DNA of 64,000 bases from Luteibacter anthropi. GTDB lineage: Bacteria; Pseudomonadota; Gammaproteobacteria; Xanthomonadales; Rhodanobacteraceae. This document shows, one piece after another, positions 1 to 9,400 of this stretch. How positions within the stretch are numbered: the first letter of the stretch is position 1; each line of letters starts with the position of its first letter. The notes beneath the pieces were generated by a model. The model saw only the letters and a list, made by a program, of their open reading frames with translations, did not search any database and was not told the origin of the DNA. The position numbers and the translations under genes were made by a program. The stretch spans positions 310,001 through 374,000 of the forward strand of contig NZ_JAARLZ010000003.1 in the NCBI RefSeq assembly GCF_011759365.1, in the 5' to 3' direction.

Positions 1-289
1 CGTGCAGCGCGGCCATGCCGTCGCCAACGGCCTGCCCCTGCTCTCGTGCAACCGCACGGGCTACGAGGCGGATCCTTCGGGCGTCGGCAGCGGCATCCAG
101 TTCTGGGGCTCCAGCTTCGTGGCAGGCCCGCAGGGCGAATTCCTCGCCCAGGCCGGCACCGATGGCGCCGAACTGCTGATCTGCGATGTGGACATGGAGC
201 GCAGCGAACATGTGCGCCGCATCTGGCCGTTCCTGCGCGATCGTCGCATCGACGCCTACGGTGACCTGACCAGGCGCTTCCGCGACTGA
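1..289 (+). CDS. aguB: N-carbamoylputrescine amidase, C-terminal fragment
   Basis: This is the last ~95 residues of a nitrilase-superfamily enzyme that hydrolyses N-carbamoylputrescine to putrescine in the agmatine route. The gene is cut by the window start. The visible part has the subfamily-typical stretches NGLPLLSCNR, QFWGSSFVAGPQGEFLAQA and the C-terminal HVRRIWPFLRDRRIDAY, ending at the TGA at 287-289. The catalytic Glu-Lys-Cys residues would lie upstream of the window. The assignment rests on recognising this conserved AguB tail, which differs from other nitrilases. The next gene on the same strand starts about 105 bp later. Confidence 0.85.
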   Translation, partial: VQRGHAVANGLPLLSCNRTGYEADPSGVGSGIQFWGSSFVAGPQGEFLAQAGTDGAELLICDVDMERSEHVRRIWPFLRDRRIDAYGDLTRRFRD

Positions 290-394
290 GCTGGACCGCA
301 CGAGCCGTGAAGCGCCTACTTGCGCTTCGCGGTTCACGCCCCACTAGTTACTGTTCGTCGTTCACGCTCCACTCCTAACGCGCTGGAATACCGA

Positions 395-1630
395 ATGCTC
401 CCGGACGAGATAGCCACCACCGACGTCGCAGCCCTGGAAGGCCAGCCCATCCAGCGCATGGAGCGCGATGGCGTCGAGTACGTCATCCTCGGCACGGCGC
501 ACGTGTCGCGCGCCAGTGTGCAGGCGGTGGATGCCCTGCTCGCCACCGAGCATTTCGATGCCGTGGCGGTGGAGCTTTGCGCCAGCCGCGCCCACGGCAT
601 CCGCGATCCGGAAGCCTTCAAGCAGTTGGACCTGTTCCAGGTCATCCGCCAGGGCAAGGCCGGCATGGTGGCGGCAAGCCTGGTGCTCGGCTCGTTCCAG
701 AAGCGCCTCGCCTCGCAGTACGGCATCGAACCCGGCGCAGAAATGAAAGCGGCCATGGATGGCGCCGAAGCGCGCGGCATTCCCGTGTGGCTGGTGGATC
801 GCGAAGTCGGCACCACGCTCAAGCGCGCCTGGCGCAGCGTCGGTTTCTTCCAGCGTTTCGGCCTGCTCGGCGGCATGCTTGGCAGTGTGTTCGAGCGCGA
901 GGACATCGCCGAGGAAGACATCGAGAAACTCAAGCAGTCCGATCTTCTTGAAAGTGCCTTCAGCGATTTCGCCAAGGGCTCGGCCCCGCTTTATCACGCG
1001 CTGATCGCCGAACGCGACCAGTTCATGGCTGCACGTCTTCGCGAGAATGGCGAACGCATGGACGCCGATGCACCGTCGCGCAAGGTGCTGGTCGTGATCG
1101 GCGCCGGTCATCTGAAGGGCATGAGCGAACAGCTGGCCCACCAGCACGGCGATGCCCGCTCCACGGCCGACGACCTCGCCGTAACCCCACCGGCATCGAA
1201 GTGGCCCAAGTACATCGCCGTGGGCGTGGTGCTCGCGATTTTCGCCGTGATCGGCTTCGCCTTCTACCGCAATCCGAGCCTGGGCAAGGATGCGCTGATG
1301 AGCTGGGTGCTGCTCACCGGCGGCCTGTCGGCGCTTGGTGCGCTCATCGCGGGCGCTCATCCACTGAGCATCATCGCGGCCTTCGTTGCCGGCCCCATCA
1401 AGCCGTTCCGCCCCGGCATTCCGTCCGGCGCCATCAGTGCGATGGTCGAAGCCTGGATCCGCAAGCCGCGCGTCGGCGACTTCGAACGCCTGCGCGACGA
1501 CATCACCCACTGGACGGGCTGGTGGAAGAATCGGGTGGCGCGCACGCTGCTCAACTTCTTCCTGGTGTGCATCGGCACCATCGCCGGCGAGTACATCGCC
1601 GGGTTCCATATCCTGCGCAGCCTGCTCTAG
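395..1630 (+). CDS. TraB/PrgY-family membrane protein
   Basis: This 411-aa protein belongs to the TraB family (TraB/PrgY, related to the Tiki/GumN fold). The N-terminal soluble domain carries the family motifs ILGTAHVS near residue 30 and VIGAGHLKG near residue 240, with LVDREVGTTLKRAW between them. The C-terminal third has several hydrophobic segments (IAVGVVLAIFAVIGFAFY, LMSWVLLTGGLSALGALIAG, ARTLLNFFLVCIGTIAGEY), so it is an integral membrane protein. Enterococcal PrgY/TraB reduces pheromone activity; the role of chromosomal proteobacterial homologues is not established. I chose the ATG at 395 because the upstream in-frame extension lacks protein-like character; the frame itself is open back to 320. 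Confidence 0.85.
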   Translation: MLPDEIATTDVAALEGQPIQRMERDGVEYVILGTAHVSRASVQAVDALLATEHFDAVAVELCASRAHGIRDPEAFKQLDLFQVIRQGKAGMVAASLVLGSFQKRLASQYGIEPGAEMKAAMDGAEARGIPVWLVDREVGTTLKRAWRSVGFFQRFGLLGGMLGSVFEREDIAEEDIEKLKQSDLLESAFSDFAKGSAPLYHALIAERDQFMAARLRENGERMDADAPSRKVLVVIGAGHLKGMSEQLAHQHGDARSTADDLAVTPPASKWPKYIAVGVVLAIFAVIGFAFYRNPSLGKDALMSWVLLTGGLSALGALIAGAHPLSIIAAFVAGPIKPFRPGIPSGAISAMVEAWIRKPRVGDFERLRDDITHWTGWWKNRVARTLLNFFLVCIGTIAGEYIAGFHILRSLL

Positions 1631-1727
1631 GGTTTGTGCAGGGCGAGTTGTCGGGCGTCGCGAACCGCTTCTATACTCCGGGAGCTACTTTTACCCCGGC
1701 CCCGCCCGGCACCCAGGGAACCCATTG

Positions 1728-2048
1728 ATGAAGCGTTTGCATCTGATTGGTCTGACCGCTGTAGCCATGTGCGCCGCTTTTGCGGCGCACGCTGAAGGAA
1801 ACAAGGCCAACGGGCGAACGCTCGTGTATACCTGTCAGGGGTGCCACGGCATCCCGGGGTACTCCAATGCCTACCCCAGTTACCACGTGCCGCATATCGC
1901 GGGCCAGAACGAGCAATACCTCGTCAATGCGCTGAAGGCCTACAAGAGTGGCGAGCGCACGCATCTGACGATGGGTGCGCAGGCGCAAAGCATGTCGGAC
2001 CAGGAAATCGCCGACATCGCCGCCTATCTCTCCAGCATCGCCAAGTAA
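1728..2048 (+). CDS. small secreted c-type cytochrome
   Basis: This 106-aa periplasmic class I cytochrome c has a Sec signal peptide (MKRLHLIGLTAVAMCAAFAAHA) and one haem-binding CxxCH site written as CQGCH around residue 37. A distal Met ligand is probably in THLTMGAQAQSM. The C-terminal SDQEIADIAAYLSS helix is typical of cytochrome c4/c5-like electron carriers. It precedes a second small cytochrome by about 20 bp on the same strand, so the pair is very likely co-transcribed and may act like a split di-haem c4. Its electron-transfer partner cannot be read from the window. Confidence 0.9.
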   Translation: MKRLHLIGLTAVAMCAAFAAHAEGNKANGRTLVYTCQGCHGIPGYSNAYPSYHVPHIAGQNEQYLVNALKAYKSGERTHLTMGAQAQSMSDQEIADIAAYLSSIAK

Positions 2049-2067
2049 GCCGCCGAGGATGCATACG

Positions 2068-2415
2068 ATGACCCGTGGGATCGCCCTGACCGCCATCGCC
2101 GCCCTGCTGGCGCTGACTGCCACCTCTTCCATGGCCGCCGGTGACCCGGCTGCCGGCGCCAAGAAGGTCGCCACCTGCGTGGCCTGCCATGGCAAGGACG
2201 GCAATGCCGTCGACCCGCAGTACCCGCGCCTCGCCGGCCAGTACGCCGACTACCTCGCGCAGTCGCTGCACGAGTACAAGGACGGCCGCCGCAACAACGC
2301 CATCATGAAGGGCTTCGCGGCCACGCTGTCCGACCAGGACATCAGCGACATCTCCGCCTACTTCTCCAGCCTGCCGACCAAGTTGCAGGGGCTGGAGGGG
2401 CATGTGCAGGATTAA
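2068..2415 (+). CDS. small secreted c-type cytochrome (c4/c553-like)
   Basis: This 115-aa periplasmic monohaem cytochrome has a signal peptide ending near SSMAAGDP and the haem site CVACHGKDGNA, followed by the c4-type sequence YPRLAGQYADYLAQSLHEYKDG. A candidate distal Met lies in NNAIMKGFAATLSDQD. Two nearby ATGs exist at 2059 and 2068. The second is preferred because GAGG at 2055-2058 is then spaced correctly, whereas it would abut the first. It follows the preceding cytochrome directly and ends just before a REP pair, which probably marks the operon end. Confidence 0.9.
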   Translation: MTRGIALTAIAALLALTATSSMAAGDPAAGAKKVATCVACHGKDGNAVDPQYPRLAGQYADYLAQSLHEYKDGRRNNAIMKGFAATLSDQDISDISAYFSSLPTKLQGLEGHVQD

Positions 2416-2425
2416 GTCACCCCCT

Positions 2426-2538
2426 GTAGGAGCGCGCCTCGCGCGCGACCGGATTCGCCATACGCGCCCTGACGGGGGGGGCGTACCTACATGTGCAACC
2501 GGATCGCGATGCCGGTCGCGCGCGAGGCGCGCTCCTAC
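2426..2538. repeat. REP palindrome pair (BIME-like)
   Basis: Two facing copies of a ~27-bp REP: GTAGGAGCGCGCC followed by GCGCGCGACCGG, and the reverse complement ending in CTCCTAC at 2538. Each copy has a GTAG tetranucleotide next to a GCGCGC hairpin, the hallmark of REPs mobilised by RAYT (TnpA-REP) proteins. It sits between the end of the cytochrome operon and the convergent nfuA gene. Confidence 0.85.
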
Positions 2539-2582
2539 AACGGTGAGGTGCTCCTTGCGGAACGCCGGAACCGCTACCTGGA

Positions 2583-3176
2583 TTAGCCGGCCTTGCGCTC
2601 GAAATAAGGCTTCTCGCCTGTCTCGTGGTCTGTGACGTCGCGCACTTCGGTCACCTCGGGGATGCGCTCGCGCAGGGTTTTCTCCACGCCGTTCTTCAGC
2701 GTGACATCCACCATGCCGCAACCGTGGCAGCCGCCGCCGAAGCGCAACACCACCACGCCTTCGGCCGTGACCTCCACCAGCGAAATGCGCCCGCCGTGCG
2801 AGGCAATCTGCGGTGCGATCTCGGATTCCAGCACGTAACGCACCCGCTCGACCAGCCCGGCGCCCTCGCCCGGGGCCTCGCCCTTGATGCGCGGCGCACG
2901 GATGTTGAGCTGGCTGCCCGTGGGCGTCATCTCGTAGTCGATAGTGGCCGGATCGAGCCAGCGCATGCTTTCGCCATCGACATAGAGGTTGAAGCCCTCG
3001 CATTCGATGGTCCACTCGTCGCCCGTGAGTTCACCAGCGGCGCAGAATTCCAGCTCGCACTGGGCGGCGGGCGTGCCAGCGTCGACCACGCGCAGGCGAA
3101 TGCCCAGGCCGTCTTCGCCCTGTTGCGCCACGAGGCGCTGGAAATGCGCCTGTGCGCGTTCCGAGATATCGATCAT
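2583..3176 (-). CDS. nfuA: Fe-S biogenesis protein NfuA
   Basis: This 197-aa cytoplasmic iron-sulfur carrier transfers [4Fe-4S] clusters to apo-enzymes. The N-terminal A-type-like domain (residues 1-95) lacks the usual conserved cysteines, as in other NfuA proteins. The C-terminal Nfu domain carries the cluster-binding CxxC in GGGCHGCGMVDVTLK around residues 150-155. Length and domain order match the gammaproteobacterial family. It is transcribed from the minus strand, divergent from the pterin dehydratase gene. Confidence 0.95.
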   Translation of the reverse strand: MIDISERAQAHFQRLVAQQGEDGLGIRLRVVDAGTPAAQCELEFCAAGELTGDEWTIECEGFNLYVDGESMRWLDPATIDYEMTPTGSQLNIRAPRIKGEAPGEGAGLVERVRYVLESEIAPQIASHGGRISLVEVTAEGVVVLRFGGGCHGCGMVDVTLKNGVEKTLRERIPEVTEVRDVTDHETGEKPYFERKAG

Positions 3177-3316
3177 GTTGGCTCCGAAACGGGTCCGGCC
3201 GTCGAGCTGCCGGAAAACAGCACCATTTTAGTACGGTTTCCACATGAGCGCGCCGTTTTGACAATTCAACCGCCTGCACGCCACGCTTCACGCTTTCTAC
3301 GTACGGACGCCCGGCC

Positions 3317-3658
3317 ATGACGCTTTCCCCGCTCGCCTCCCAGCACTGCCAGCCGCGCAAGGGCGCGGAGCACGCGCTTGATCGCGCCGCCATCGACAGC
3401 CACCTGGCGTCGCTGCCGGGCTGGAAGGTGACCGCCGACGGCAAGGCCATCGTGAAAGACTTCCCTTTCAAGGACTTCCACCACACGCTGGGCTTCATCA
3501 ACGCCGTAGGCTTCATGGCCAACCAGGAAGACCACCACCCTGACCTGGAAGCCGGCTACGGCCATTGCCAGATCCTGTGGTCCACCCACGATGTCGGCGG
3601 CCTCTCGCTGAACGACTTCATCTGTGCCGCCCGCGTCGAGGCCCTGCTCGATCGCTGA
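3317..3658 (+). CDS. phhB: 4a-hydroxytetrahydrobiopterin dehydratase (PCD/DCoH)
   Basis: This 113-aa cytoplasmic enzyme dehydrates pterin-4a-carbinolamine to recycle the tetrahydropterin cofactor of phenylalanine hydroxylase. The family signature is clear: GWKVTADGKAIVKDFPFKDF, then the catalytic motif NQEDHHPDLEAGYGHCQILW, then the GGLSLNDFICAARVE helix. No phhA is adjacent. The following gene starts at 3660 or 3690, so translation may be coupled. Confidence 0.93.
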   Translation: MTLSPLASQHCQPRKGAEHALDRAAIDSHLASLPGWKVTADGKAIVKDFPFKDFHHTLGFINAVGFMANQEDHHPDLEAGYGHCQILWSTHDVGGLSLNDFICAARVEALLDR

Positions 3659-3689
3659 CGTGCGCCCCGGCAGCTCTCCATGGTGGACG

Positions 3690-5060
3690 ATGATCGCGAC
3701 GGCCCTGCTGGCCGCGCTGGCGTTCGTCCTCTTGCAGCCCTTTGCTTCGCGGGTGATCCGTTTCTCCCTTGAACGCGAAGGGGCGGTGGAACGGGCAGCC
3801 CTCGCCAGCGGCGACTCGCCCTGGCACTGGCGCTTTGCCGGGCGGGACGACGTAGTGGCCGGGCGCGTTTTCGGCACTGGCCAGCTCGAGCCGGTGGATG
3901 ACGGATTACAGGTCCGGGCAACGGACGACCGGCCGAACGAAGTCGGCTTCCCCCTCGCCCGCACGGTCGATCTGCGCCGGCTCGACACCCTGCGCCTGGA
4001 CATGACGGCCTCGACTGCGGGCGAATACACCCTGAGCGCCCGCCAGACGCTGATTTCGCCCCTGCTGTTCGCCGATCTCGGCAAGCAGCCCCGTGGCCGG
4101 CTGCCCACGGCAATCCGTCTCGACCAGCTCGCGTGGCGCGATGCGGCCGGACGGCCCACGGATCTACCACCCCGGCTCGCGATGCTGCGCCTGGGCGTTC
4201 GCCTGCCCGCGCAGGCCAGCCTGACGCTGCGCGAGGCCTGGCTGTCTTCCGGCTCCGGGCCACTGGAAACCTCGGGCGTGCCCATGCCTGCAGGTCTCAG
4301 CGCCGAGGCCCTGCTGCACTGGCGTGACCGACGCTATGCAAGCGATCCGCTGGCGACGTTTGGGTCGCAGGCACCACCGGGCCCCCATTGGACGGGCTGG
4401 ACCTGGCTGCCCCTGCCCATCTATGTCGTGATTCTTGTCATCAGCGGCCGGCGAGCCCACCGGCGCGGTGCAGCCGGAGCCACGGATGCGCTGCTGGCAC
4501 TGGCCGGCCCGCTCTGGCTGATCGCCGGCCTGGGGCTAGGCCCGGCTTTATCTCCCGCTGGCGTGGCAATGTTCGCCCTGGGCGTGGCCTATGCGGGCGC
4601 CTTGGCCTGGCGCCGCCTGATACCTGCGTGGCACTGGTCAGGATCGTGGCGGATGGCGGGATGGCCCCTGCTGGCCATTCCCGTGACCATCGCCCTGGTT
4701 GCCGTCGCAGGCCATTCGCTGGCCTGGCCTCCGGCCGGGCGCGCCGCGCTTTATGTCGGCTGGGCCCTGTTCCAGCAATGGCTGCTGCTTGCGGTGGCCG
4801 GAAGCCTGCTCGACCGGGCGATGCCTCGGCCATTCGCCGTGTTGCTCACGGCACTGGCCTTCGCCCTGCTGCACACGCCGAACGGATTGCTGATGCAGCT
4901 GTGCTTCGTGGCCGAGCTGGGCTGGGCCTGGTGGTACATGTACCACCGCTCGCTGCTGCCGGTGGCCCTGGCCCATGCAGCGGCAGCCGTGGTACTACAG
5001 GCCGGACTCACCGGCGGCATCCTCCGCTCCCTGGAAGTCAGCGCCCGCTACCTCATGTAA
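3690..5060 (+). CDS. CPBP-like intramembrane protein, catalytic Glu pair absent
   Basis: This polytopic membrane protein of about 456 aa has an N-terminal membrane anchor, a soluble region of ~200 residues and a C-terminal multi-span domain resembling CPBP (Abi/Rce1-type) glutamic proteases. The later conserved boxes are recognisable: ALAFALLHTPNG (H box) and SLLPVALAHAAAA (second H). The EExxFR motif that supplies the catalytic glutamates is replaced by FQQWLLLAVAGSLLDR, so it is probably not a classical protease. The ATG at 3690 is chosen; a GTG at 3660 is an alternative start 2 bp after the phhB stop. The function of the soluble domain is unknown. Confidence 0.7.
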   Translation: MIATALLAALAFVLLQPFASRVIRFSLEREGAVERAALASGDSPWHWRFAGRDDVVAGRVFGTGQLEPVDDGLQVRATDDRPNEVGFPLARTVDLRRLDTLRLDMTASTAGEYTLSARQTLISPLLFADLGKQPRGRLPTAIRLDQLAWRDAAGRPTDLPPRLAMLRLGVRLPAQASLTLREAWLSSGSGPLETSGVPMPAGLSAEALLHWRDRRYASDPLATFGSQAPPGPHWTGWTWLPLPIYVVILVISGRRAHRRGAAGATDALLALAGPLWLIAGLGLGPALSPAGVAMFALGVAYAGALAWRRLIPAWHWSGSWRMAGWPLLAIPVTIALVAVAGHSLAWPPAGRAALYVGWALFQQWLLLAVAGSLLDRAMPRPFAVLLTALAFALLHTPNGLLMQLCFVAELGWAWWYMYHRSLLPVALAHAAAAVVLQAGLTGGILRSLEVSARYLM

Positions 5061-5074
5061 CGCGCGCGCCTCGT

Positions 5075-5177
5075 GTAGGAGCGCGCCTGCGCGCGACCGG
5101 GGCGCAGCGCAAGTAAAAGTCTGCGACACGCGACGGATGGTTTTGCCCGGCCGGTCGCGCGCGAGGCGCGCTCCTAC
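5075..5177. repeat. REP palindrome pair (BIME-like)
   Basis: A second facing pair of the same REP family fills the gap between two convergent genes. GTAGGAGCGCGCC starts at 5075 and the inverted copy ends in CTCCTAC at 5177. The spacer between the copies is about 50 bp. Confidence 0.85.
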
Positions 5178-5193
5178 AGAGGGGGCGGCTGCT

Positions 5194-6141
5194 TCAGCCG
5201 CGGAGATTATCCAGGAACGTCTTCAATTCATCCGGCAACGGCGCCGAAAAGTCGTAATTGCGACCATCCAGGTCGAAACTCATGCGTGCCGCGTGCAGGA
5301 ACATCCGCTTCAGCCCCATGGCGCGGTAGCGCTTGTTGGCTTCCTCGTCGCCGTACTTCGGGTCGCCCGCCAGCGGGTGGCCGATGTACTGCGAATGGAC
5401 GCGGATCTGGTGGGTGCGGCCCGTGCCCAGGGTGGCCTGCATCAGGCGGGCACCCTTGTACTGCTCCACTTCCTGGAAAAAGGTGAGCGACGGCTTGCCG
5501 GCGTCGTCCACCCGCACCATGCGCTCGCCACCGTGCATCACCGACTTCAGCAGCGGCTCGTTCACGTCGAACTTGGCCCGGCGCGGGGTGCCTACCATGA
5601 GGCACAGGTACTGCTTGATGACCGCGTTGTCACGGATCAGGGCCTGCAGGCCCGTGAGCCCCGAGCGGGACTTGGCCAGCACCAGCACGCCGCTGGTGTC
5701 GCGATCCAGGCGATGGACCAGCTCCAGGTGTTCGTTCGGCCGGGCGGCACGCAGCAGCTCGATGGCGCCATGACTCACGCCGCTGCCGCCGTGAGCCGCA
5801 ATGCCCACCGGCTTGTCGATCACCAGGAAGTGCTTGTCTTCAAAGATGACGGCTTCCGTGACGGCCCGGACCATGCCGGCCGGAGCCACGCCCTCTTCCC
5901 GTTCAGCCACGCGGACCGGCGGAATCCGCAGCATGTCACCGGCCGCGAGACGGGTTTCCGGCTTGGCGCGCTTGCCGTTGATCCGCACCTGTCCCGTGCG
6001 CAGGATGCGATAGACAAGGCTCTTGGGCACCCCCTTCAGGAGGGTCATGAGGGCATTGTCCACGCGCTGGCCGTCCCTCTCGGGACCGATTTCGACCAGG
6101 CGCACACCTTGGCCGCCGTCGAGGGAAGTTACCGTCTGCAT
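5194..6141 (-). CDS. rluC: 23S rRNA pseudouridine synthase RluC
   Basis: This 315-aa RluA-family enzyme isomerises uridines in 23S rRNA (positions 955/2504/2580 in E. coli RluC). It has an N-terminal S4 RNA-binding domain (QVRINGKRAKPETRLAAGD) and the catalytic HRLDRDTSGVLVLAK motif, whose Asp is the nucleophile. RTHQIRVHSQYIGHPLAGDPKYGD follows. It lies divergent to rne, the classical rluC/rne arrangement in gammaproteobacteria, which favours RluC over RluD. The ATG at 6141 starts the conserved sequence. Confidence 0.92.
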   Translation of the reverse strand: MQTVTSLDGGQGVRLVEIGPERDGQRVDNALMTLLKGVPKSLVYRILRTGQVRINGKRAKPETRLAAGDMLRIPPVRVAEREEGVAPAGMVRAVTEAVIFEDKHFLVIDKPVGIAAHGGSGVSHGAIELLRAARPNEHLELVHRLDRDTSGVLVLAKSRSGLTGLQALIRDNAVIKQYLCLMVGTPRRAKFDVNEPLLKSVMHGGERMVRVDDAGKPSLTFFQEVEQYKGARLMQATLGTGRTHQIRVHSQYIGHPLAGDPKYGDEEANKRYRAMGLKRMFLHAARMSFDLDGRNYDFSAPLPDELKTFLDNLRG

Positions 6142-6491
6142 TGATAAAACTCGAAATTGATAGGATACTCGGCTCGCGCCAGGCTCCGCTGAAGACTCAT
6201 CTCTCGCGGGGTGCCGGTTCCGTTGCGTAAGGCGAGTGTCGCGCCAACCCGTCCGAGGGGTCGGGGGCGCTGGGCACCCCACATCGTAACGGTTCGGGTT
6301 GCGGTTGTCCGGTTAATCCGTAAGGACGCGGGCCGGTTGCAAGGCGCTTATTCACGAATCACGCCGGGCCCAGGTATCGGTCCCGGATCTTATGCCGCTT
6401 TACGCCTCATCGCAGCGGCGCGATCCCCGGCAGGCCGCCAATTGGGCGCCACCGCGGCGCGCGGCCGCGCGGCAAGGCCGAGGAATCTACA
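6142..6491 (+). promoter_or_regulatory. long rne leader / rluC-rne divergent promoter region
   Basis: 350 bp without a credible gene separate rluC from rne. In E. coli the rne mRNA has a structured 5' UTR of about 360 nt through which RNase E cleaves and limits its own message. The similar length here suggests the same autoregulation, but I did not fold the RNA. The region must also contain the rluC promoter on the minus strand. No clear sigma-70 box stands out by eye. Confidence 0.45.
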
Positions 6492-9400
6492 ATGAAGCGT
6501 ATGTTGATCAACGCGACTCAGCGCGAAGAGTTGCGCGTGGCCATCGTCGACGGACAGAACCTCTACGATCTCGACATCGAGATCCCGTCCCGCGAACAGA
6601 AAAAAGCCAACATCTACAAGGGCCGCATCACCCGCGTCGAGCCCTCCCTCGAAGCCTGCTTCGTCGACTACGGCGCCGAGCGCCACGGCTTCCTTCCCCT
6701 GAAGGAAATCGCCCGGGAATACTTCAATCCCAACGCGGAAGGTAAATCCAACATCCGCGAGCTCCTGAAGGAAGGCCAGGAGATCATCGTCCAGGTCGAG
6801 AAGGAAGAACGCGGCAACAAGGGTGCCGCGCTCACCACCTTCATCAGCCTGGCCGGCCGCTACATGGTGCTGATGCCCAACAACCCCCGTGCCGGCGGCG
6901 TATCGCGCCGTATCGAGGGTGAGGATCGCCAGGCCCTCAAGGAGGCCATGGAGCACCTCAACGTGCCCGACGAAATGGGCCTCATCGTGCGCACCGCCGG
7001 CATGGGCCGCGACGCCGAAGAGCTCCAGTGGGATCTCGACTACCTGCTGCAGCTGTGGAAGTCGATCTCGGCCGCCGCCAACTCGCAGAAGGCGCCATTC
7101 CTGATCTACCAGGAATCCAAGCTCTTCATCCGCGCCCTGCGCGACTACCTGCGCAACGACATCGGCGAAATCCTCATCGACGAAGAGTCGCTGTTCAAGG
7201 ACGCCCGCGATTTCGTCCAGCAGGTGATGCCGAACAACCTGCGCAAGCTCAAGCTCTACCAGGATCCCACGCCGCTCTTCTCGCGCTACCAGATCGAAAC
7301 CCAGATCGAGAGCATCTTCGAGCGCAATGTGCGCCTGCCCTCGGGCGGTTCGATCGTGATCGACCAGACCGAAGCCCTCACCGCCATCGACATCAACTCG
7401 TCGAAGGCCACCAAGGGCAGCGACATCGAGGAAACGGCGTTCAACACCAACCTCGAAGCCGCCACCGAGATCGCCCGCCAGCTGCGCATCCGCGATGCCG
7501 GCGGCCTGATCGTCATCGACTTCATCGACATGGACAGCCCGCGCCACCAGCGCGAGGTTGAGGAGCGCCTGAAGGACGCCCTCAAGGCCGACCGTGCCCG
7601 CGTCCAGATCGGTCGCATCTCGCGCTTCGGCCTGCTGGAGATGTCGCGCCAGCGCCTGCGCCCGAGCCTCGGCGAAGCCACCCAGATCGTCTGCCCCCGC
7701 TGCGAAGGCCATGGCCATATCCGCAGTGTGGAATCCCTGGCGCTGTCCACCCTGCGCCTGATCGAAGAACACGCCATGAAGGAAAACACCGGGCAGGTCC
7801 TGGTGCAGGCACCGCCGTCGGTCGCCAACTTCCTGCTCAACGAAAAGCGCGCCAGCATCGTCGAGATCGAACTGCGCCACAGCGTGCACGTGGTCGTGGT
7901 CGCCGACGACAAGCTGGAAACCCCGCATCTGGAAATCACCCGTATCCGCGAGGCGGACATGGGCGAACACAGCAAGCCGAGCTACGAGCGCACCACTCCC
8001 GTGCTCGCCACGCCGCTGCCGAAGATGGGCCAGATGCTGGGCAGTGGCGAACAGCCGCTGGTGACCGGCGTCGTGCCGGCCTCTCCGGCCCCTATCCGTG
8101 ATGAAACGCCGGACGCCACGCCCGTGGCGCAGCCAGCCCGTCAGCCGGCCGCTGCGGCCAAGCCCAGCGGCGGCTTCTTCTCCCGCCTGTTCGGCGCCCT
8201 GTTCGGTGGCGGTTCCGCCCAGCCGACACCGGCCGCCCAGCCGGCCACCAGCCCCCGCCGCGACGAATCGCGCCCGGGTGGCCGCAACGAGCGCAACGGT
8301 CGTCGCGACGAGCGCCGTGGCGAAGGCCGTGGCAAGAGCGGCGATCCGCAGCGCCAGGGTCCGCGCAACAAGGACAACGCCCCGCAAGGCAAGGGCCAGC
8401 AGCAGGCCAAGGGCAACAAGGCCCAGGGTCAGCCGCAGGGCAAGGGCCAGCAGGCCGAAGACAAGAATCGCCAGAAGGACACCCAGCCGTCGCAGGGCCG
8501 CCAGGGCGGACGTAACGAGCAGGACAAGAACCCGCAGCAGGCCGGCAACGAGAATCGCCGCCAGCAGCAGCCGCGCGGCGAGCGCGTGCCGCAGGCAGAC
8601 AAGGCCGAGAAGGTGACGGAGAAGGCCGATAAGGCCGCCACACCCGCCCAGCCAGTCCAGCCGCGCGCCGAGAAGGCGCCGGCGCAGGCCCCAGTGGTGG
8701 ACGAAAAGCTGCTCGTCGCCGGCGCGGCCGCCGCTACGGTGGCCGCCACGACCGCCGAGGCCACGGCAGCCACCAGCGAAGTGGAGAACACCGAGTCCGT
8801 CGCAGCCGATGGCACGAAGGAAGCCGGTGAAGGCGGTCAGCGCCGCCGTCGCGGTCGTCGCGGCGGTCGCCGCCGTCGTCGCCAGGAAGACGGTGCGCAG
8901 GGTGCCAGCGTCGATGGTGCTGCAGGCGCCGACGATCTCGATGACGAAGAGGGTGAGGACAACACGCCGATCACTGCACGTGACAGCGACAGCGTTCCGC
9001 CGGTCTTCGACACCGCGGAAGCTGCAACCCATGCCTTCAAGGTAGAGGCTCCGAAGACCGAAGCCACCCGCCCCGCCGTCGAATCGACCGATGACGACGA
9101 CAAGGTACCGTCGGCCCTCACCCTGCCTTCGCTGCCGAAGCTGCCGCCCATTCCGGGCAGCACCGCCGCGGCGCAGGTCACGTCTGTCGCCATCTCGTCC
9201 GAGCCCGTGGCCACGCCGGCGGAATCCGCCGACCTGCGCACGACCGAACGTCGCCAGACCGAATCGAACGCCCCGCTGAAGAATGAGTCCCCGGCCCCGG
9301 CTGTTGCCACGCCTGTGGAAGCGACCGTTCCGGCCGCCCCGGCGGTTGTCGAAGCGAAGGCAGAAGAAACGAAGCCCGTCGTAGCGGCGCCTGCCCCGAC

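Noticed and set aside
362..1609. A 415-codon frame antisense to the TraB-family gene
   Set aside because: The sense strand carries the TraB motifs and membrane helices; the antisense product is low-complexity.
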